Under the pieces are notes generated by a model. That model was given only the letters and a program-made list of their open reading frames with translations, had not been told where the DNA came from and searched no databases. From Candidatus Sabulitectum silens (lineage in GTDB: Bacteria > Fermentibacterota > Fermentibacteria > Fermentibacterales > JCC-6), in the NCBI GenBank assembly GCA_001875255.1, contig MJAN01000007.1, forward strand, positions 78,250-142,249: a DNA stretch of 64,000 bases, written 5' to 3'. A program made the translations under genes and the position numbers. This document shows positions 55,026 through 63,918 of this stretch, piece after piece. How positions within the stretch are numbered: the stretch's first letter is position 1; the number at the start of each line of letters is the position of its first letter.

Positions 55026-56871
55026 ATCTAGGCGAGTTGTACCTGCAGATAAGATAGCCATTGGAAATAATGGCGATCGGCTCCAGAATCTCATCGCGGC
55101 CTACATGGTTCAGAATGGCGATTCTGTTCTCCATGTCGGCTTCCATGGGTCTGACCCTGTAGAATGTAACATAGTCCACTCCCAGTCCGTCAAGAATGCT
55201 GCATTCTTCCTCAACCGTGTTTTCAAGATATAGCTCCTGGGTGGCAGGATGGCGCCACCCAACATATACCGGATGATCCAGGAAATACCTCTTTTCCTGA
55301 TGGAGGGACAGCACCACCACATCACTTGTCAGATTGCTGTTCATCCACATGTGAGTGATTCCTTCGCCCTCGGAAGTAAGAAACCGATACCCGAAGCGGG
55401 TATTCCATCTGCCTGAAAGGACCGAACTCGAAATAGAGTATCTGTAGGTAGCTGGATATGAGTAGATGGGAGCGAAAATGAAACCTGGAATAATGAAGGC
55501 CGCCGCAAGAATTGTCGGCAGAAGGTAATCCGATGTCCTTCGATGTTCCTGGATGAACTTTACACTGAGTATACCGATGAATGGAAAGATCAGCAGGGAG
55601 TACTTGCTTCCCCACCATGGCGGCCAGAAAACCCAGATGGCCGCGAAACAATAGGCAAGAACAGGGAGCCATGAAAGAAAACCGTGATGTTTTCTTAAAG
55701 AAGCGGCTATTCCCGCGATGAACAAAAGGAAAATACCTTCTAAACTTGTAAAATAAATAGCTATATGCTTATAAATAGAAAAGTCAAAATCAGAATACAA
55801 TTCAGAACTGCGATCGTTGATCTCTATAAGCTCCGCTGGTTTCGGAAGCAGTTCCCATTCATCATTCACCAGTGCGGAAACCTGATAGAATGGATATGTT
55901 GGACTTCCTGTGACAGACATGGTCCTCACCGCGAAAATCGCAGGCAGGAGCACTATGCTAAGAACTGCAGTGACCTTAACGGAAAAAGGCTCCCTGATGA
56001 TCCTGGCAAGAGCGTACGGAAGGAAAGCTATCAGAACAAGTATAGCAGTTTGCTTTGTAGCTAGAGCAAGACCCATAAGAAGCCAGCTGGAGTAGGGCTT
56101 CAAGTTTCTGTTCCTATACTCCTCATAAGATGAAGCAAGGGCCAGGGTGCAGAACATAATGGCCATCGTATCGGTCTTAGCAAAAGAGCACCAGAAATAA
56201 AGTGATGTGCAGACCAATACTATACCGTAAAGAAGAAGCCTGTAGCGATGCCGGATACCCATTAGCTGAGAAGCCCTAAAGAGACATATAAGGAGCATGC
56301 TCATCTGGAAGACCTGAAGAAGGCTCAGCTGGTCAACCCTGTCAAAGGAAAGTGATGCGGGCCAGACCGTTGTCATTTCATAGGTAAGGGGAAAACCGGA
56401 GAAGGCTGTCTCATGCAGCCAGTGGATCCGTCCTGCATTCAGCCATCTGTCAGGCTGAACGGCGTAGGTTATCAACGGGTCATCGAACTTAAGACTGGGC
56501 ATGGAGGCATAGGTGAAGTTCAGCAGGGCAACTGCAAGGAAAACCACCGCGAAGATTGCGGTGTAGAGCGAGAACCGGGTGGAGGTTACTTTTCTCACGA
56601 ACATCTGCACGATCATAAGCAGACCGGGAAGGGACAGCAGCAGGAGAATTATAGGGGTAACTGTTCTGTTCATTATGCCGAAAAGCGACAAAACAAGGGT
56701 AAGGACCATCATAGCGAGAATGCCGGTTATCTCCTTTGGGAGCAGAGGGAAAAGCTTTTTCACCCTGAGGGGCTTCTCCAGCATGTGACCCACCCAGTAG
56801 AAGGCGCTCCAGACGAGAAGGACCCTTATCATGGTCTGAAGAAAGGCTATGGGGCTCATCCAGTCTAGCAT
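55024..56871 (-). CDS. Large GT-C fold (ArnT/PMT-like) membrane protein
   Basis: 615 residues, intact, with about 13 TM helices (e.g. EITGILAMMVLTLVLSLFGI, TVTPIILLLLSLPGLLMIVQ, ISVKVTAVLS-type helices later). The first large extracytoplasmic loop SLKFDDPLITYAVQPDRWLN carries a D-D pair where GT-C enzymes keep catalytic acidic residues. The C-terminal 150 residues are soluble (MWMNSNLTSDVVVLSLHQEK; SILDGLGVDYVTFYRV). Probably uses a polyprenyl-phosphate sugar outside the membrane (inferred). The gene is noticeably AT-richer than its neighbours, as often seen in variable glycan loci. It starts 3 bases after the preceding minus-strand gene ends. Confidence 0.65.
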   Translation of the reverse strand: MLDWMSPIAFLQTMIRVLLVWSAFYWVGHMLEKPLRVKKLFPLLPKEITGILAMMVLTLVLSLFGIMNRTVTPIILLLLSLPGLLMIVQMFVRKVTSTRFSLYTAIFAVVFLAVALLNFTYASMPSLKFDDPLITYAVQPDRWLNAGRIHWLHETAFSGFPLTYEMTTVWPASLSFDRVDQLSLLQVFQMSMLLICLFRASQLMGIRHRYRLLLYGIVLVCTSLYFWCSFAKTDTMAIMFCTLALASSYEEYRNRNLKPYSSWLLMGLALATKQTAILVLIAFLPYALARIIREPFSVKVTAVLSIVLLPAIFAVRTMSVTGSPTYPFYQVSALVNDEWELLPKPAELIEINDRSSELYSDFDFSIYKHIAIYFTSLEGIFLLFIAGIAASLRKHHGFLSWLPVLAYCFAAIWVFWPPWWGSKYSLLIFPFIGILSVKFIQEHRRTSDYLLPTILAAAFIIPGFIFAPIYSYPATYRYSISSSVLSGRWNTRFGYRFLTSEGEGITHMWMNSNLTSDVVVLSLHQEKRYFLDHPVYVGWRHPATQELYLENTVEEECSILDGLGVDYVTFYRVRPMEADMENRIAILNHVGRDEILEPIAIISNGYLICRYNSPR

Positions 56872-56874
56872 CTG

Positions 56875-57791
56875 TCACTGCCCTTCGGGGAAAGAGAAGT
56901 CGAAATCCAGGGAGAGAAGATCGAAGTCATAAATGCCGCTGAGGGAGTCAGGTCTGTCCAGGGAGTACTCCCTTCCCATGGAATCGGTGCAAATCATAAG
57001 TGCCGGTGGGTAGTCGGTCTGGGTTGTCAGCCTGTCCCAGGTTTCAAGGGGGGTTTGGGCGAGGTCAAAGAAAAGGATGGAGTAGCCCTCCTCGTCCAGG
57101 GCCTCAACAGAGACCAGCCTTTCCGAGCTCATGCAGTTGGCCACGGTGAAGGTATGCCCCGGATCTGCGGTGGAGTGGTGGGTTCCGTTGTGGTAGAACA
57201 TTTCGTTCGTCAGCTGGTAGACCGGTGTCTGGGTTGGCTGTGGCTATGAGGGTATCCGAGGGAAAGCCGTCGAGGTCGATGAAAACCAGGGAGCAGGGCT
57301 CGGTGCTTTCCACCCAGAGCCTTAGAAACTCCCCGGGCATGATGGGATTGGGTCCAAGTATGTCTCCCTGCGGCAGCGATTCTCCTTTTACATGAACCGA
57401 AGCGATGTTCACGCCGGTGCGGTTCCTGACGGCGATATGAAGGGTTCCGTAGATACGGTCGAAGACACCGCCGAACTCCTTTCTGGCAAGGGTGATCTGG
57501 ATGGAGTCAGGGTTTGAGGAGGCTACGTAGGAACCTGGTAGTAAATGGTTCCAGTATTTGTTTCGAATATGACCCTGTTAATGTACCCCCATGGGAACGA
57601 GATTTCCCTGGATCCTCCGGGTGGAATAGGAGGGTCTAAATCCACGGGAATCAGTTCCCCGGCATCCGGCAAAAGCAGGTGAATGGACTCCAGGTTCTGG
57701 TTTTCCAGAAGGTTGGAAATAATCACAGTGGTGTTTCCGGGGGGGAGAAGAAAGAAAAGCCGATAAGGATTACTGAGATCATGCAGGTCAT
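56875..57791 (-). CDS. Secreted protein of unknown function, frame-disrupted
   Basis: About 305 residues. ATG 57791 gives a signal peptide MTCMISVILIGFSFFSPP; a run of seven C (57735-57741) is then one base short, and the product continues NTTVIISNLLENQNLESIHL. More breaks near 57538 and 57225. The mature part looks beta-rich: DLDPPIPPGGSREISFPWGY, FDRIYGTLHIAVRNRTGVNI, GEFLRLWVESTEPCSLVFID and FTVANCMSSERLVSVEALDE. No family recognised. It resembles the small accessory proteins that read beta-sandwich stalks, but this is weak. It forms a two-gene unit with the GT-C protein that follows. Confidence 0.5.
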
Positions 57792-57882
57792 GCAAAGCCT
57801 TTCGCAAAGGGTACCTGTTTGGTCAATATATAACCATGGGCGGCTGTGAAGTAGATGGGCCACTTCCTGCCGGGGAAACGGG

Positions 57883-57911
57883 TTGCCCGGTTTACTCCGG
57901 TGTTGTATAGA
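57883..57911 (+). promoter_or_regulatory. Putative sigma-70 promoter for the surface-glycan genes
   Basis: TTGCCC (57883-57888), 17-bp spacer, TATAGA (57906-57911). It lies in the 149-base divergent gap and would start transcription near 57918, 23 bases before the TTG start of the next gene. Sequence match only. Confidence 0.45.
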
Positions 57912-57940
57912 CGGAAATGGGTTCTTCAGGGAGGGATGCA

Positions 57941-59188
57941 TTGAGAGTAGCCATAATCGGAGCGACCTATACCGGTAATCGGGGCGCCGCCGCCATGCTT
58001 GTGTCCACAGTGGAGAAGCTGAGGGAAAAGCTGCCCGGGGATACGGAGTTCCATGTGCTCTCCCTCTACAGGGAGAAGCCCGGTACCGCCCTGGAGAGGG
58101 GTGTGAGGATAGTCAGCCTTCCGGCGGTAAAACTGCTGGGAGTGATGCCGGTGCTCTGTCTGCTCTATCGCCTGTTCTCCGGGGTCGGTTTCCTGAGGAA
58201 GGTGCTTCTTCGCTATTCGCCCCTGGAAACAGTTGCCGGTGCCGATGTTTACCTTGACCTTTCGGGGATCTCCTTCGTGGATGGCAGGGGCATAACCCTT
58301 CTTTACAATATCTGCTGCCTGCTTCCAGGGCTTTTGCTGGGGGTTCCTGTCTTCAAGATGTCCCAGGCAATGGGGCCCTTTCAGGGAAAACTGAACAGGT
58401 GGGCTGCTCTAAGGCTGCTTCCCCGTGTGAGGCGCATCTATTCCCGGGGTCCGGTTACCACCGAACACCTCAGTAACCTGGGCCTCTGTAACCTGGTCGA
58501 GGCGGCGGACCTGGCGTTTCTATTGGGTGAGGGGCAGGACATCCCCTCAGCTGAAGAGTCTCAGGAAAAACCCGCTTTGACAATCGGTATCGCTCCCAGC
58601 CAGGTGCTCATGAATCATTCCAATAAAACCGGTGTTGACTACATTGGGGCACTGAACAGGGCGGTTGCCCCCTTCGCATCCCGGGAGGACTGCCGTATTC
58701 TTGTGATTGCCCACAGCAACCTTGGCGACAGCGTCAGGTCGCGGAACAATGACTACCACGTATGTACTGAACTGTTCAACAGGCTGGATTGCAATGACAA
58801 ACAGCTGATCATCGATGACCTGGGCCCCGAGGACCTGAGGGGCATTATTTCCCGGTGTGATGTGTTCATTGCCTCCAGGTTCCATTCGATGATATCCGCA
58901 CTCTGTGAGAGCGTGCCGGTTCTGGTTACCTCCTGGTCGCATAAGTACAGGGAGGTAATGGATCAGTTCGACTGCGGAGATGGGTACTGGGCAGTTCGGA
59001 ACTTGCCGGTCCCTGTTTTGGTGAAAACTTGCCCTGCTGGTGGAGCGCAGGGAAGGGGTGAGGGGGTTGATAGAGAAGAACCTCAACAGGGTGATCGACT
59101 CCGCCGGCAAACAGATAGACGGTGTGGCGGCATTCCTTCTGGGAGGCGTATTTCCATCCTCCACGAGAATGGCACACAGGCTATATGA
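57941..59188 (+). CDS. Polysaccharide pyruvyl transferase family protein, 3' end disrupted
   Basis: WcaK/CsaB-like enzyme adding pyruvate ketals to surface polysaccharide (family role). I choose TTG 57941: GGGAGGG lies 6 bases upstream and the product opens LRVAIIGATYTGNRGAAAML, the expected N-terminal motif with no leader. Further motifs: LDLSGISFVDGRGITLLYNI, FKMSQAMGPFQGKLNRWAAL, YSRGPVTTEHLSNLGL, TIGIAPSQVLMNHSNKTGVD, CDVFIASRFHSMISALCESV (highly typical) and VLVTSWSHKYREVMDQF. Two one-base losses near 59012 and 59027; the tail re-reads LALLVERREGVRGLIEKNLN. Where it stops is unclear because the corrected frame runs on into the next gene, so end and separation are provisional. Confidence 0.8.
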   Translation: MRVAIIGATYTGNRGAAAMLVSTVEKLREKLPGDTEFHVLSLYREKPGTALERGVRIVSLPAVKLLGVMPVLCLLYRLFSGVGFLRKVLLRYSPLETVAGADVYLDLSGISFVDGRGITLLYNICCLLPGLLLGVPVFKMSQAMGPFQGKLNRWAALRLLPRVRRIYSRGPVTTEHLSNLGLCNLVEAADLAFLLGEGQDIPSAEESQEKPALTIGIAPSQVLMNHSNKTGVDYIGALNRAVAPFASREDCRILVIAHSNLGDSVRSRNNDYHVCTELFNRLDCNDKQLIIDDLGPEDLRGIISRCDVFIASRFHSMISALCESVPVLVTSWSHKYREVMDQFDCGDGYWAVRNLPVPVLVKTCPAGGAQGRGEGVDREEPQQGDRLRRQTDRRCGGIPSGRRISILHENGTQAI

Positions 59189-60242
59189 TAAATTCTACAA
59201 TGGATGCTTTTCCAGGTGCATAATGGGTCATACACTGGACGACGACCTCAGAAGGGTTTGCGCCTCCGGAGGGCAGGTTACCACACTTCTTTCAGAAAGG
59301 CTTTCCCGTGGCCATTCCAGCGGAGCGATCGTGGCCGGGGTTCGTTCAGGGGATGACGGTTCACTTCACCCGGGAACCTTCCTGGCGGTTTCACATGAGG
59401 AGCTTCAGGATCTGGCGGGAAGTGTTTACAGCGATTTCGACCATGTGGGAGGAGTACTGCGTATTCTTGAGGCTTCAGATCAGTTGTACGACATCGTTGG
59501 CCTTCCCTGCCAGCTTTCACGGTTGAGAAAAACCCTTGAGAAACGGCCTGAGCTGCTTCCCAGGGTGGGGCTGCTGGTGGGCCTATGGTGCGGTCACATC
59601 ACCGACCAGTCACTTCTTCAGACCCTTCTTGGAAAGTGGAACATTCCCCGGGGTTCCGTTTCCCGGTTCAGATACAGAACCGGGCAGTGGCGGGGAAAAA
59701 CCCGGATTACACTGAGGGATGGTTCAGTTATTGAAAAATCCTTCTCACGGGGATACGGCCTTTACCAGAACATGTACGCCGATTCGGCGTTGCGGTGCTT
59801 TTCCTGCGGCGACCATTTCGGCCAGTCTTCTGATATCAGCTTCGGCGACTGCTGGATAGGTTCCGAGAAGGGAGCCGAACACAAGAAGACAATGGCCCTT
59901 TCCATCACTTCGAAGGGGGACGAAGCTATCCAGCTGCTGCTTGCTTCGCCATTGGTCTCATCCTTTGAGGTCCCTCCCGTTCTGGCTGTGGAGTCCCAGA
60001 AGAGATCAGTGGTGTGGCACACCTGTTCCTGTGCCGCCAGGGAGAGGCTTCAGGGTCTTTTCTCCATGAGGATCAAGTGTTCTTCCAGTGTTACACCGAG
60101 GTGGAATGACTATCTGTCCGGTTTTCTGACCCTTCTCTTCTACAGGCTGTACAGAGGACGGCTCCGGGGTCTGATGTTCAGGCTTCCATGGTGGGCTCTA
60201 TTCCCAATTATGGCTTTGCAGAAACTGGCGCTGAACAGATGA
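59169..60242 (+). CDS. FrhB-like (coenzyme F420 hydrogenase/dehydrogenase beta subunit family) protein
   Basis: Iron-sulfur flavoprotein family that is often found beside pyruvyl transferases in exopolysaccharide loci. ATG 59169 is the first internal Met; the open frame continues upstream into the pyruvyl transferase with no stop, so a fusion is possible. Seen: LRRVCASGGQVTTLLSERLS (the S-S-G-G-x-x-T motif), DIVGLPCQLSRLRKTLEKRP (G-L-P-C-Q), VGLWCGHITDQSLLQTLLGK, then CFSCGDHFGQSSDISFGDCW (cysteine pairs plus the D-x-S-x-G-D motif). About 357 residues. A reaction cannot be assigned. There is an ATGA overlap with the flippase gene. Confidence 0.8.
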   Translation: MAHRLYDKFYNGCFSRCIMGHTLDDDLRRVCASGGQVTTLLSERLSRGHSSGAIVAGVRSGDDGSLHPGTFLAVSHEELQDLAGSVYSDFDHVGGVLRILEASDQLYDIVGLPCQLSRLRKTLEKRPELLPRVGLLVGLWCGHITDQSLLQTLLGKWNIPRGSVSRFRYRTGQWRGKTRITLRDGSVIEKSFSRGYGLYQNMYADSALRCFSCGDHFGQSSDISFGDCWIGSEKGAEHKKTMALSITSKGDEAIQLLLASPLVSSFEVPPVLAVESQKRSVVWHTCSCAARERLQGLFSMRIKCSSSVTPRWNDYLSGFLTLLFYRLYRGRLRGLMFRLPWWALFPIMALQKLALNR

Positions 60243-61199
60243 AGGCTGGAAAGAAACTTTACCGTCTGCTGATCTTCCTTACGGAGAACAGATATGCCGG
60301 ATATGCCCTTTTCCTCCTCCTGCTGGCAGCATTAGGGCTGTTTCTTCAGAGATCCCTGGATGAGATCGGCTCTCTGGACATCGGGGCTATCTCAGTTGTT
60401 GCCGGGGTAACATCACTGCTGCTGGTAATGCTTGCATATGTGAACAGGTTCGTTTTCTGGACTGTCCTTACGAAGGCATTCCATCTTCGTTCCCGGGTCC
60501 TTATCGCTGCCCGGGCATTCTTCTTATCGCTCCTGGGGAGATACATACCCGGCAAGGCGGGACTTTTCCTTTTTCGTCTTCGTGCCTATTCCGGAGGGAC
60601 CAGGGGCAAGGTTGGGGCTTCACTGCTTACTGAATATCTCGCCACCTCCCTGGCCGCCTGTTTCCTGGTTTTTTTCGGAACGCTTTTCATTCCCGTTGAG
60701 AACATTCTCCTTACAAGGGTCGTTCCAGTGCTCGGCATCATTTTCCTTTCTCTGTTCCTCAGGCCCGGTTTCCTCAGGAAATTCCTGAACGGGCTTCTGG
60801 CTTTCCTGGGCAAACAGCCTCTTGTTGTTTTCCCTCCGGGTTCCGTTCTGATCAGGGTTACACTGGGCTACATTTTGACCGGGATGTTCCACGGAGCAGG
60901 GCTTTTCGTTTTGCTGAGGGCAACAGGCGGGGTGGGCTACGAGATGTATCCGGTGGTGACCGGGGCGTATTACATGGCGGGTCTTCTGGGCATGTTCGCT
61001 TTTTTTCGCCCCAGGAGGGCTGGGAGTCCGGGAGGGGGTTGTTTTTCTTATACTGCCCCACTTCGCCGATGTGGGACCTGTACTGGTTTCCGTGGCGGTG
61101 ATGAGGCTTATGACCATTGTCGCGGAGCTTCTGCTCACCGGCCTGGCATATCTGATGAGCATTCTGATGAACAGGAGGGATATTCCTGATGAGAGCTGA
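60239..61199 (+). CDS. LPG-synthase-TM-type (UPF0104) flippase-like membrane protein, one frame break
   Basis: About 320 residues with eight hydrophobic segments (YALFLLLLAALGLFLQRSLD, VVAGVTSLLLVMLAYVNRFV and others). Family landmarks: FLSLLGRYIPGKAGLFLFRL (R-Y-x-P-G-K) and, after one lost C near 61012, PGGLGVREGVVFLILPHFAD (the P-G-G-x-G-x-R-E motif). Proteins of this family flip lipids or glycolipids or make lysyl-phosphatidylglycerol. Without the catalytic domain it is probably a lipid-linked glycan transporter here (inferred). It overlaps the histidine kinase gene by 11 bases. Confidence 0.82.
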
Positions 61200-62035
61200 A
61201 CCGTGGGGTCTGGTGAGGAAGGCGAAGGAGATACTGGGCAGGGCAGGGGAGGACTGCCAGTGCAATCCCGGGATGGTGAAGGAGCTTCGGGGGGTGATCG
61301 GGGAGCTTGAGGAGGCCCTGGACGGGGATGAGCCCACCGCCGGTGAGGTGATGCGGATACTGGGCCACGAGCTGAAGAGCCCTGTGGCGGCCATAGTGAG
61401 TTTGCTTCAGGCGGTTGAGGTGGGGCATGTGAAGAACCCGGAGAATACACTTAAGATGGTGGGGCGGGCCAGGAAGAGGGCGGAGGAGCTGCTGCCCCTG
61501 GTGTCCGATGTGATGGAGCTGGGAAGCCTGTCTGCGGCGGATCCTTCCTCGCTGAACGAGAGCGTGAGCATGCTGTCGGTGTGCGCCGGGGTGCACGATC
61601 TCCTTGAGCTTATGTTCCAGGAGAAGGGGGTTTCATTTAACCTTTCCCTGCCGCCGGATGCTCCCTATATGCCGGTGCGGGGCCGGGAGAGCTTTCTGCG
61701 GAGGATCGTGCAGAACCTCTGCGTGAACGCCTTCAAGTACAACAAGCCCGGGGGGTCCATTGAGCTGAAGGCCCGGCAGGATGGCTCATGGGTGGTGATA
61801 ACCGTTTCCGATACAGGGGTCGGGATACCCGAGGCGGACCTGCCCCATGTGTTCTCATTTCTGTACCGGGGGCGTCAGGCGAAGAGGAACCCCGACGGGG
61901 GCTTGGCCTGGGGCTTTCCATGGTAAAGCAGATAGTGGAGGTACACGGGGGGATATCTCCATCTCCAGTGAGGAGGGGGAGGGTACCGTTGTAACCGTCC
62001 GTCTGCCCCTGTGCAGGGGTTGTGTTACTGACTGA
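61189..62035 (+). CDS. Soluble sensor histidine kinase, frame-disrupted 3' end
   Basis: About 281 residues with no membrane segment. A helical N-terminus (residues 1-55), DHp box VMRILGHELKSPVAAIVSLL with the phospho-histidine, then HATPase: IVQNLCVNAFKYNKPGGSIE (N box), VVITVSDTGVGIPEADLPHV (G1) and, after one lost base near 61905, GGLGLGLSMVKQIVEVHGG (G2), then, after another near 61955, ISISSEEGEGTVVTVRLPL. No response regulator follows within the window, so its partner is elsewhere. ATG 61189 lies inside the flippase gene end, linking it to the glycan operon and suggesting control of surface polysaccharide. Confidence 0.85.
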
Positions 62036-62049
62036 AGCGCCGCTTCAGT
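62031..62049. terminator. Hairpin between convergent transcripts
   Basis: ACTGAAGCG-C-CGCTTCAGT, a 19-base perfect palindrome (about 7-bp stem with 5-base loop when folded) overlapping the kinase stop codon and ending 12 bases before the convergent lipoprotein stop. T-tracts are weak on both sides (TTGTGTGT on plus). Probably a shared terminator. Confidence 0.5.
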
Positions 62050-62061
62050 TGTGTGTCAGCC

Positions 62062-62700
62062 TCAACCGCCTGAGGAATCAATGTCGCTGAGGGTCACATT
62101 CCAGGTGTAGCCTGATCACCAACCACAACGCTCCATTTGGTGTAGGTGTCGCCGTCCTCATCCTCCAGATAGATGTCGTAGGTGCCTGGCTGATGTAGGC
62201 GGTGTAGGTGTCGCCGGGATTGAGTATCTCTCCCTGTATGTGGTTGTCGCCCAGCTGTCGCTGTAGGTGTCGGATATCCATACTCCCGTTATGTCCCAGC
62301 TGCCAAGGTCGTTCTTGATTATCACCGGACAGGAGCCGGTGTTCATGGGTTGTGGTGCTGCTGCTGCGTCTATCTGTTCTATGGTAACCGTCCAGTCGAA
62401 TCCTTCGGAGCCTATGCTGACATCGTTCAATGTGTATGTGTCGCCGTCCTCATCGGTTACCTGTATGTCGTAGGTGCCCGGGGTCACCATTACCTCGGCG
62501 GTCCTTCCCGGGGCCAGGACATCGGTGCCGGGCAGGCGGTTGGTTCCCCAGACATCGTCGGAGCTCCGGCTGATGTAGACTATATGTATGTCATAGGATC
62601 CCAGTTCGTTGGTCACCGTGAAGGGGACCTTCTCGAAACAGCCGCCGGCAAGAAGCATCGCAGCCAGGGCGATTACCGTAAAAATAGTTTTTCTGCTCAA
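62062..62700 (-). CDS. DGDTYT-domain lipoprotein A (two domains), frame-disrupted
   Basis: About 213 residues from TTG 62700 (GGAGG about 10 bases upstream). Signal peptide MSRKTIFTVIALAAMLLAGG followed by the lipidated Cys (lipobox LAGGC). Domain 1 (residues 26-111): FTVTNELGSYDIHIVYIS, PGTYDIQVTDEDGDTYTLND, EGFDWTVTIEQID. Domain 2 (residues 125-210), recovered after three one-base losses near 62258, 62190 and 62113: VIIKNDLGSWDITGVWIS, PGTYDIYLEDEDGDTYTKWS, GYTWNVTLSDIDSSGG. No known family recognised; beta-sandwich-like. It is the last gene of the array in the direction of transcription. Confidence 0.7.
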
Positions 62701-62753
62701 AAGCCCGTTACCTCCTTTTTCCCGTGGTACCTTCCGGCGGTGTTACCTGTTCC

Positions 62754-63080
62754 CTAGTCCATCTGGTCCAGGGTTATCTCCCAGCGGAAGCCCTCTTCAG
62801 GAACCCTCTGGTCCCAGAGGGTGTATGTGTCGCCGTCCTCGTCGATGGCGTGGAGATCGTAGGAGCCCTTCTCCACGGCTATTGCCAGGGAATCCCCCGG
62901 CTGGAGTATTCTGTCCAGGGAATTCCTCCCCCAGTCCTCCTCGTTGGTATCGCTTATGTAGAAGTACTCTATGTCCCAGCTGCCCAGGCCGTTAACCACC
63001 GTTATCCTTGTGGGCTCATACCTGCAGCCTGCCAGCAGAAGGAGGATTGCCGCCAGGAGCACCGCCGCTCTTTTTGCCAT
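62754..63080 (-). CDS. DGDTYT-domain lipoprotein B (one domain)
   Basis: 108 residues, intact. Signal peptide MAKRAAVLLAAILLLLAG with lipobox LLAGC. One domain: ITVVNGLGSWDIEYFYIS, PGDSLAIAVEKGSYDLHAID, DEDGDTYTLWDQRVPEEGF, RWEITLDQMD. It is the simplest member, essentially one lipid-anchored domain, so the domain probably folds by itself. No Asp or Lys at +2 that would decide sorting (residue +2 is Arg). ATG 63080 with GGGAGAA upstream. Function unknown. Confidence 0.8.
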   Translation of the reverse strand: MAKRAAVLLAAILLLLAGCRYEPTRITVVNGLGSWDIEYFYISDTNEEDWGRNSLDRILQPGDSLAIAVEKGSYDLHAIDEDGDTYTLWDQRVPEEGFRWEITLDQMD

Positions 63081-63100
63081 GGGTTCTCCCTTCTGGAAAG

Positions 63101-63129
63101 AGGGGGAGGCGTTTTGTCCGCCTCCCCCT
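63101..63129 (-). terminator. Strong hairpin between lipoprotein genes C and B
   Basis: Perfect 11-bp stem AGGGGGAGGCG / CGCCTCCCCCT with a 7-base loop. It lies in the 70-base gap after gene C and before gene B. On the minus strand only CTTTCC follows, so it may be an attenuator or RNA-stability element rather than a full terminator. Confidence 0.6.
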
Positions 63130-63150
63130 GCTGATCAGAACAACCGGTTC

Positions 63151-63834
63151 CTAGCCGTCGATATCCGCCAGGGTAACTTCCCAGTAGTAGCCCTCTTCAT
63201 CGATATCTACGCCCCAGAGGGTGTATGTGTCGCCGTCGACGTCCTCGACCTTGATGTCGTAGGTGTCGCCTGCGGGGACGTAGAAAGTAAGCTCATCACC
63301 TGGCTCGAGGAGGTCGGCGCCGAGGCGATCGTCGCCCCAGGGGCCGTCTGAGGGGTCGCAGTAGACATACCAGATGGTCCAGTCGCCAAGGCCGTTGTAG
63401 ATGGTAACAGCGGCGTCGCCCTCTTCGGGCATGTAGGGTTCTTCGTCGTAGTCGTCCCAGTCGAGGTCGTCCAGGGTCACCTCCCAGATGAAGCCGTCTT
63501 CACCGATATCCACTCCCCACTTGGTGTAGGTGTCGCCGTCTTCATCCACCAGCATGATGTCGTAAAGGTCTGCTTCCTCAATGGCTACAACAAGGCGCTC
63601 ACCCTGGGTGAGGGGTGCTTCGATGCGGTTGTCGGTCCAGGGTGAATCGGAAGGATCCACGAGGACCTCAACGATGTCCCATCCGCCGAGGTCATTCACT
63701 ATGACCACTTCGATGGTGGTCTCTTCCACTGTTTCGGTGGCTGTTTCGGTTTCATCAACCGGGGCTTCACCGCCGCAGGCCATGAAAAGCACCGGAAGTG
63801 CGAACAGGGCAAGGACCAGGTTCAGTTTTTTCAT
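63151..63834 (-). CDS. DGDTYT-domain lipoprotein C (two domains)
   Basis: 227 residues, intact. ATG 63834 follows GAGGAGGG; the open frame extends 22 codons upstream without support. Signal peptide MKKLNLVLALFALPVLFM with lipidation Cys in MACGG, then a short Thr/Glu-rich linker (ETATETVEETT). Domain 1: VVIVNDLGGWDIVEVLVD, LYDIMLVDEDGDTYTKWGVD, GFIWEVTLDDLD. An acidic linker (WDDYDEEPYMPEEGD) leads to domain 2: VTIYNGLGDWTIWYVYCD, TYDIKVEDVDGDTYTLWGVD, GYYWEVTLADIDG. Very acidic overall. No family recognised. Confidence 0.8.
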   Translation of the reverse strand: MKKLNLVLALFALPVLFMACGGEAPVDETETATETVEETTIEVVIVNDLGGWDIVEVLVDPSDSPWTDNRIEAPLTQGERLVVAIEEADLYDIMLVDEDGDTYTKWGVDIGEDGFIWEVTLDDLDWDDYDEEPYMPEEGDAAVTIYNGLGDWTIWYVYCDPSDGPWGDDRLGADLLEPGDELTFYVPAGDTYDIKVEDVDGDTYTLWGVDIDEEGYYWEVTLADIDG

Positions 63835-63864
63835 ATTTCCCTCCTCTTTCAGTGTTGATACCCT

Positions 63865-63902
63865 AAGTGCGGAACACCAGACAATAAGGATGTTCCGCAC
63901 TT
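63865..63902 (-). terminator. Strong hairpin between lipoprotein genes D and C
   Basis: Perfect 12-bp inverted repeat AAGTGCGGAACA / TGTTCCGCACTT around a 14-base loop, in the 84-base gap between the gene D stop and the gene C start. No T-tract follows on the minus strand, so termination is uncertain; transcript processing or attenuation is possible. Confidence 0.55.
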
Positions 63903-63918
63903 GAGTAAAGTGAGTGTT

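Noticed and set aside
57792..57940. tRNA or small RNA gene in the divergent gap
   Set aside because: No cloverleaf or conserved T-loop could be drawn; the gap is explained by a promoter and leader. No tRNA or rRNA was seen anywhere in the window.
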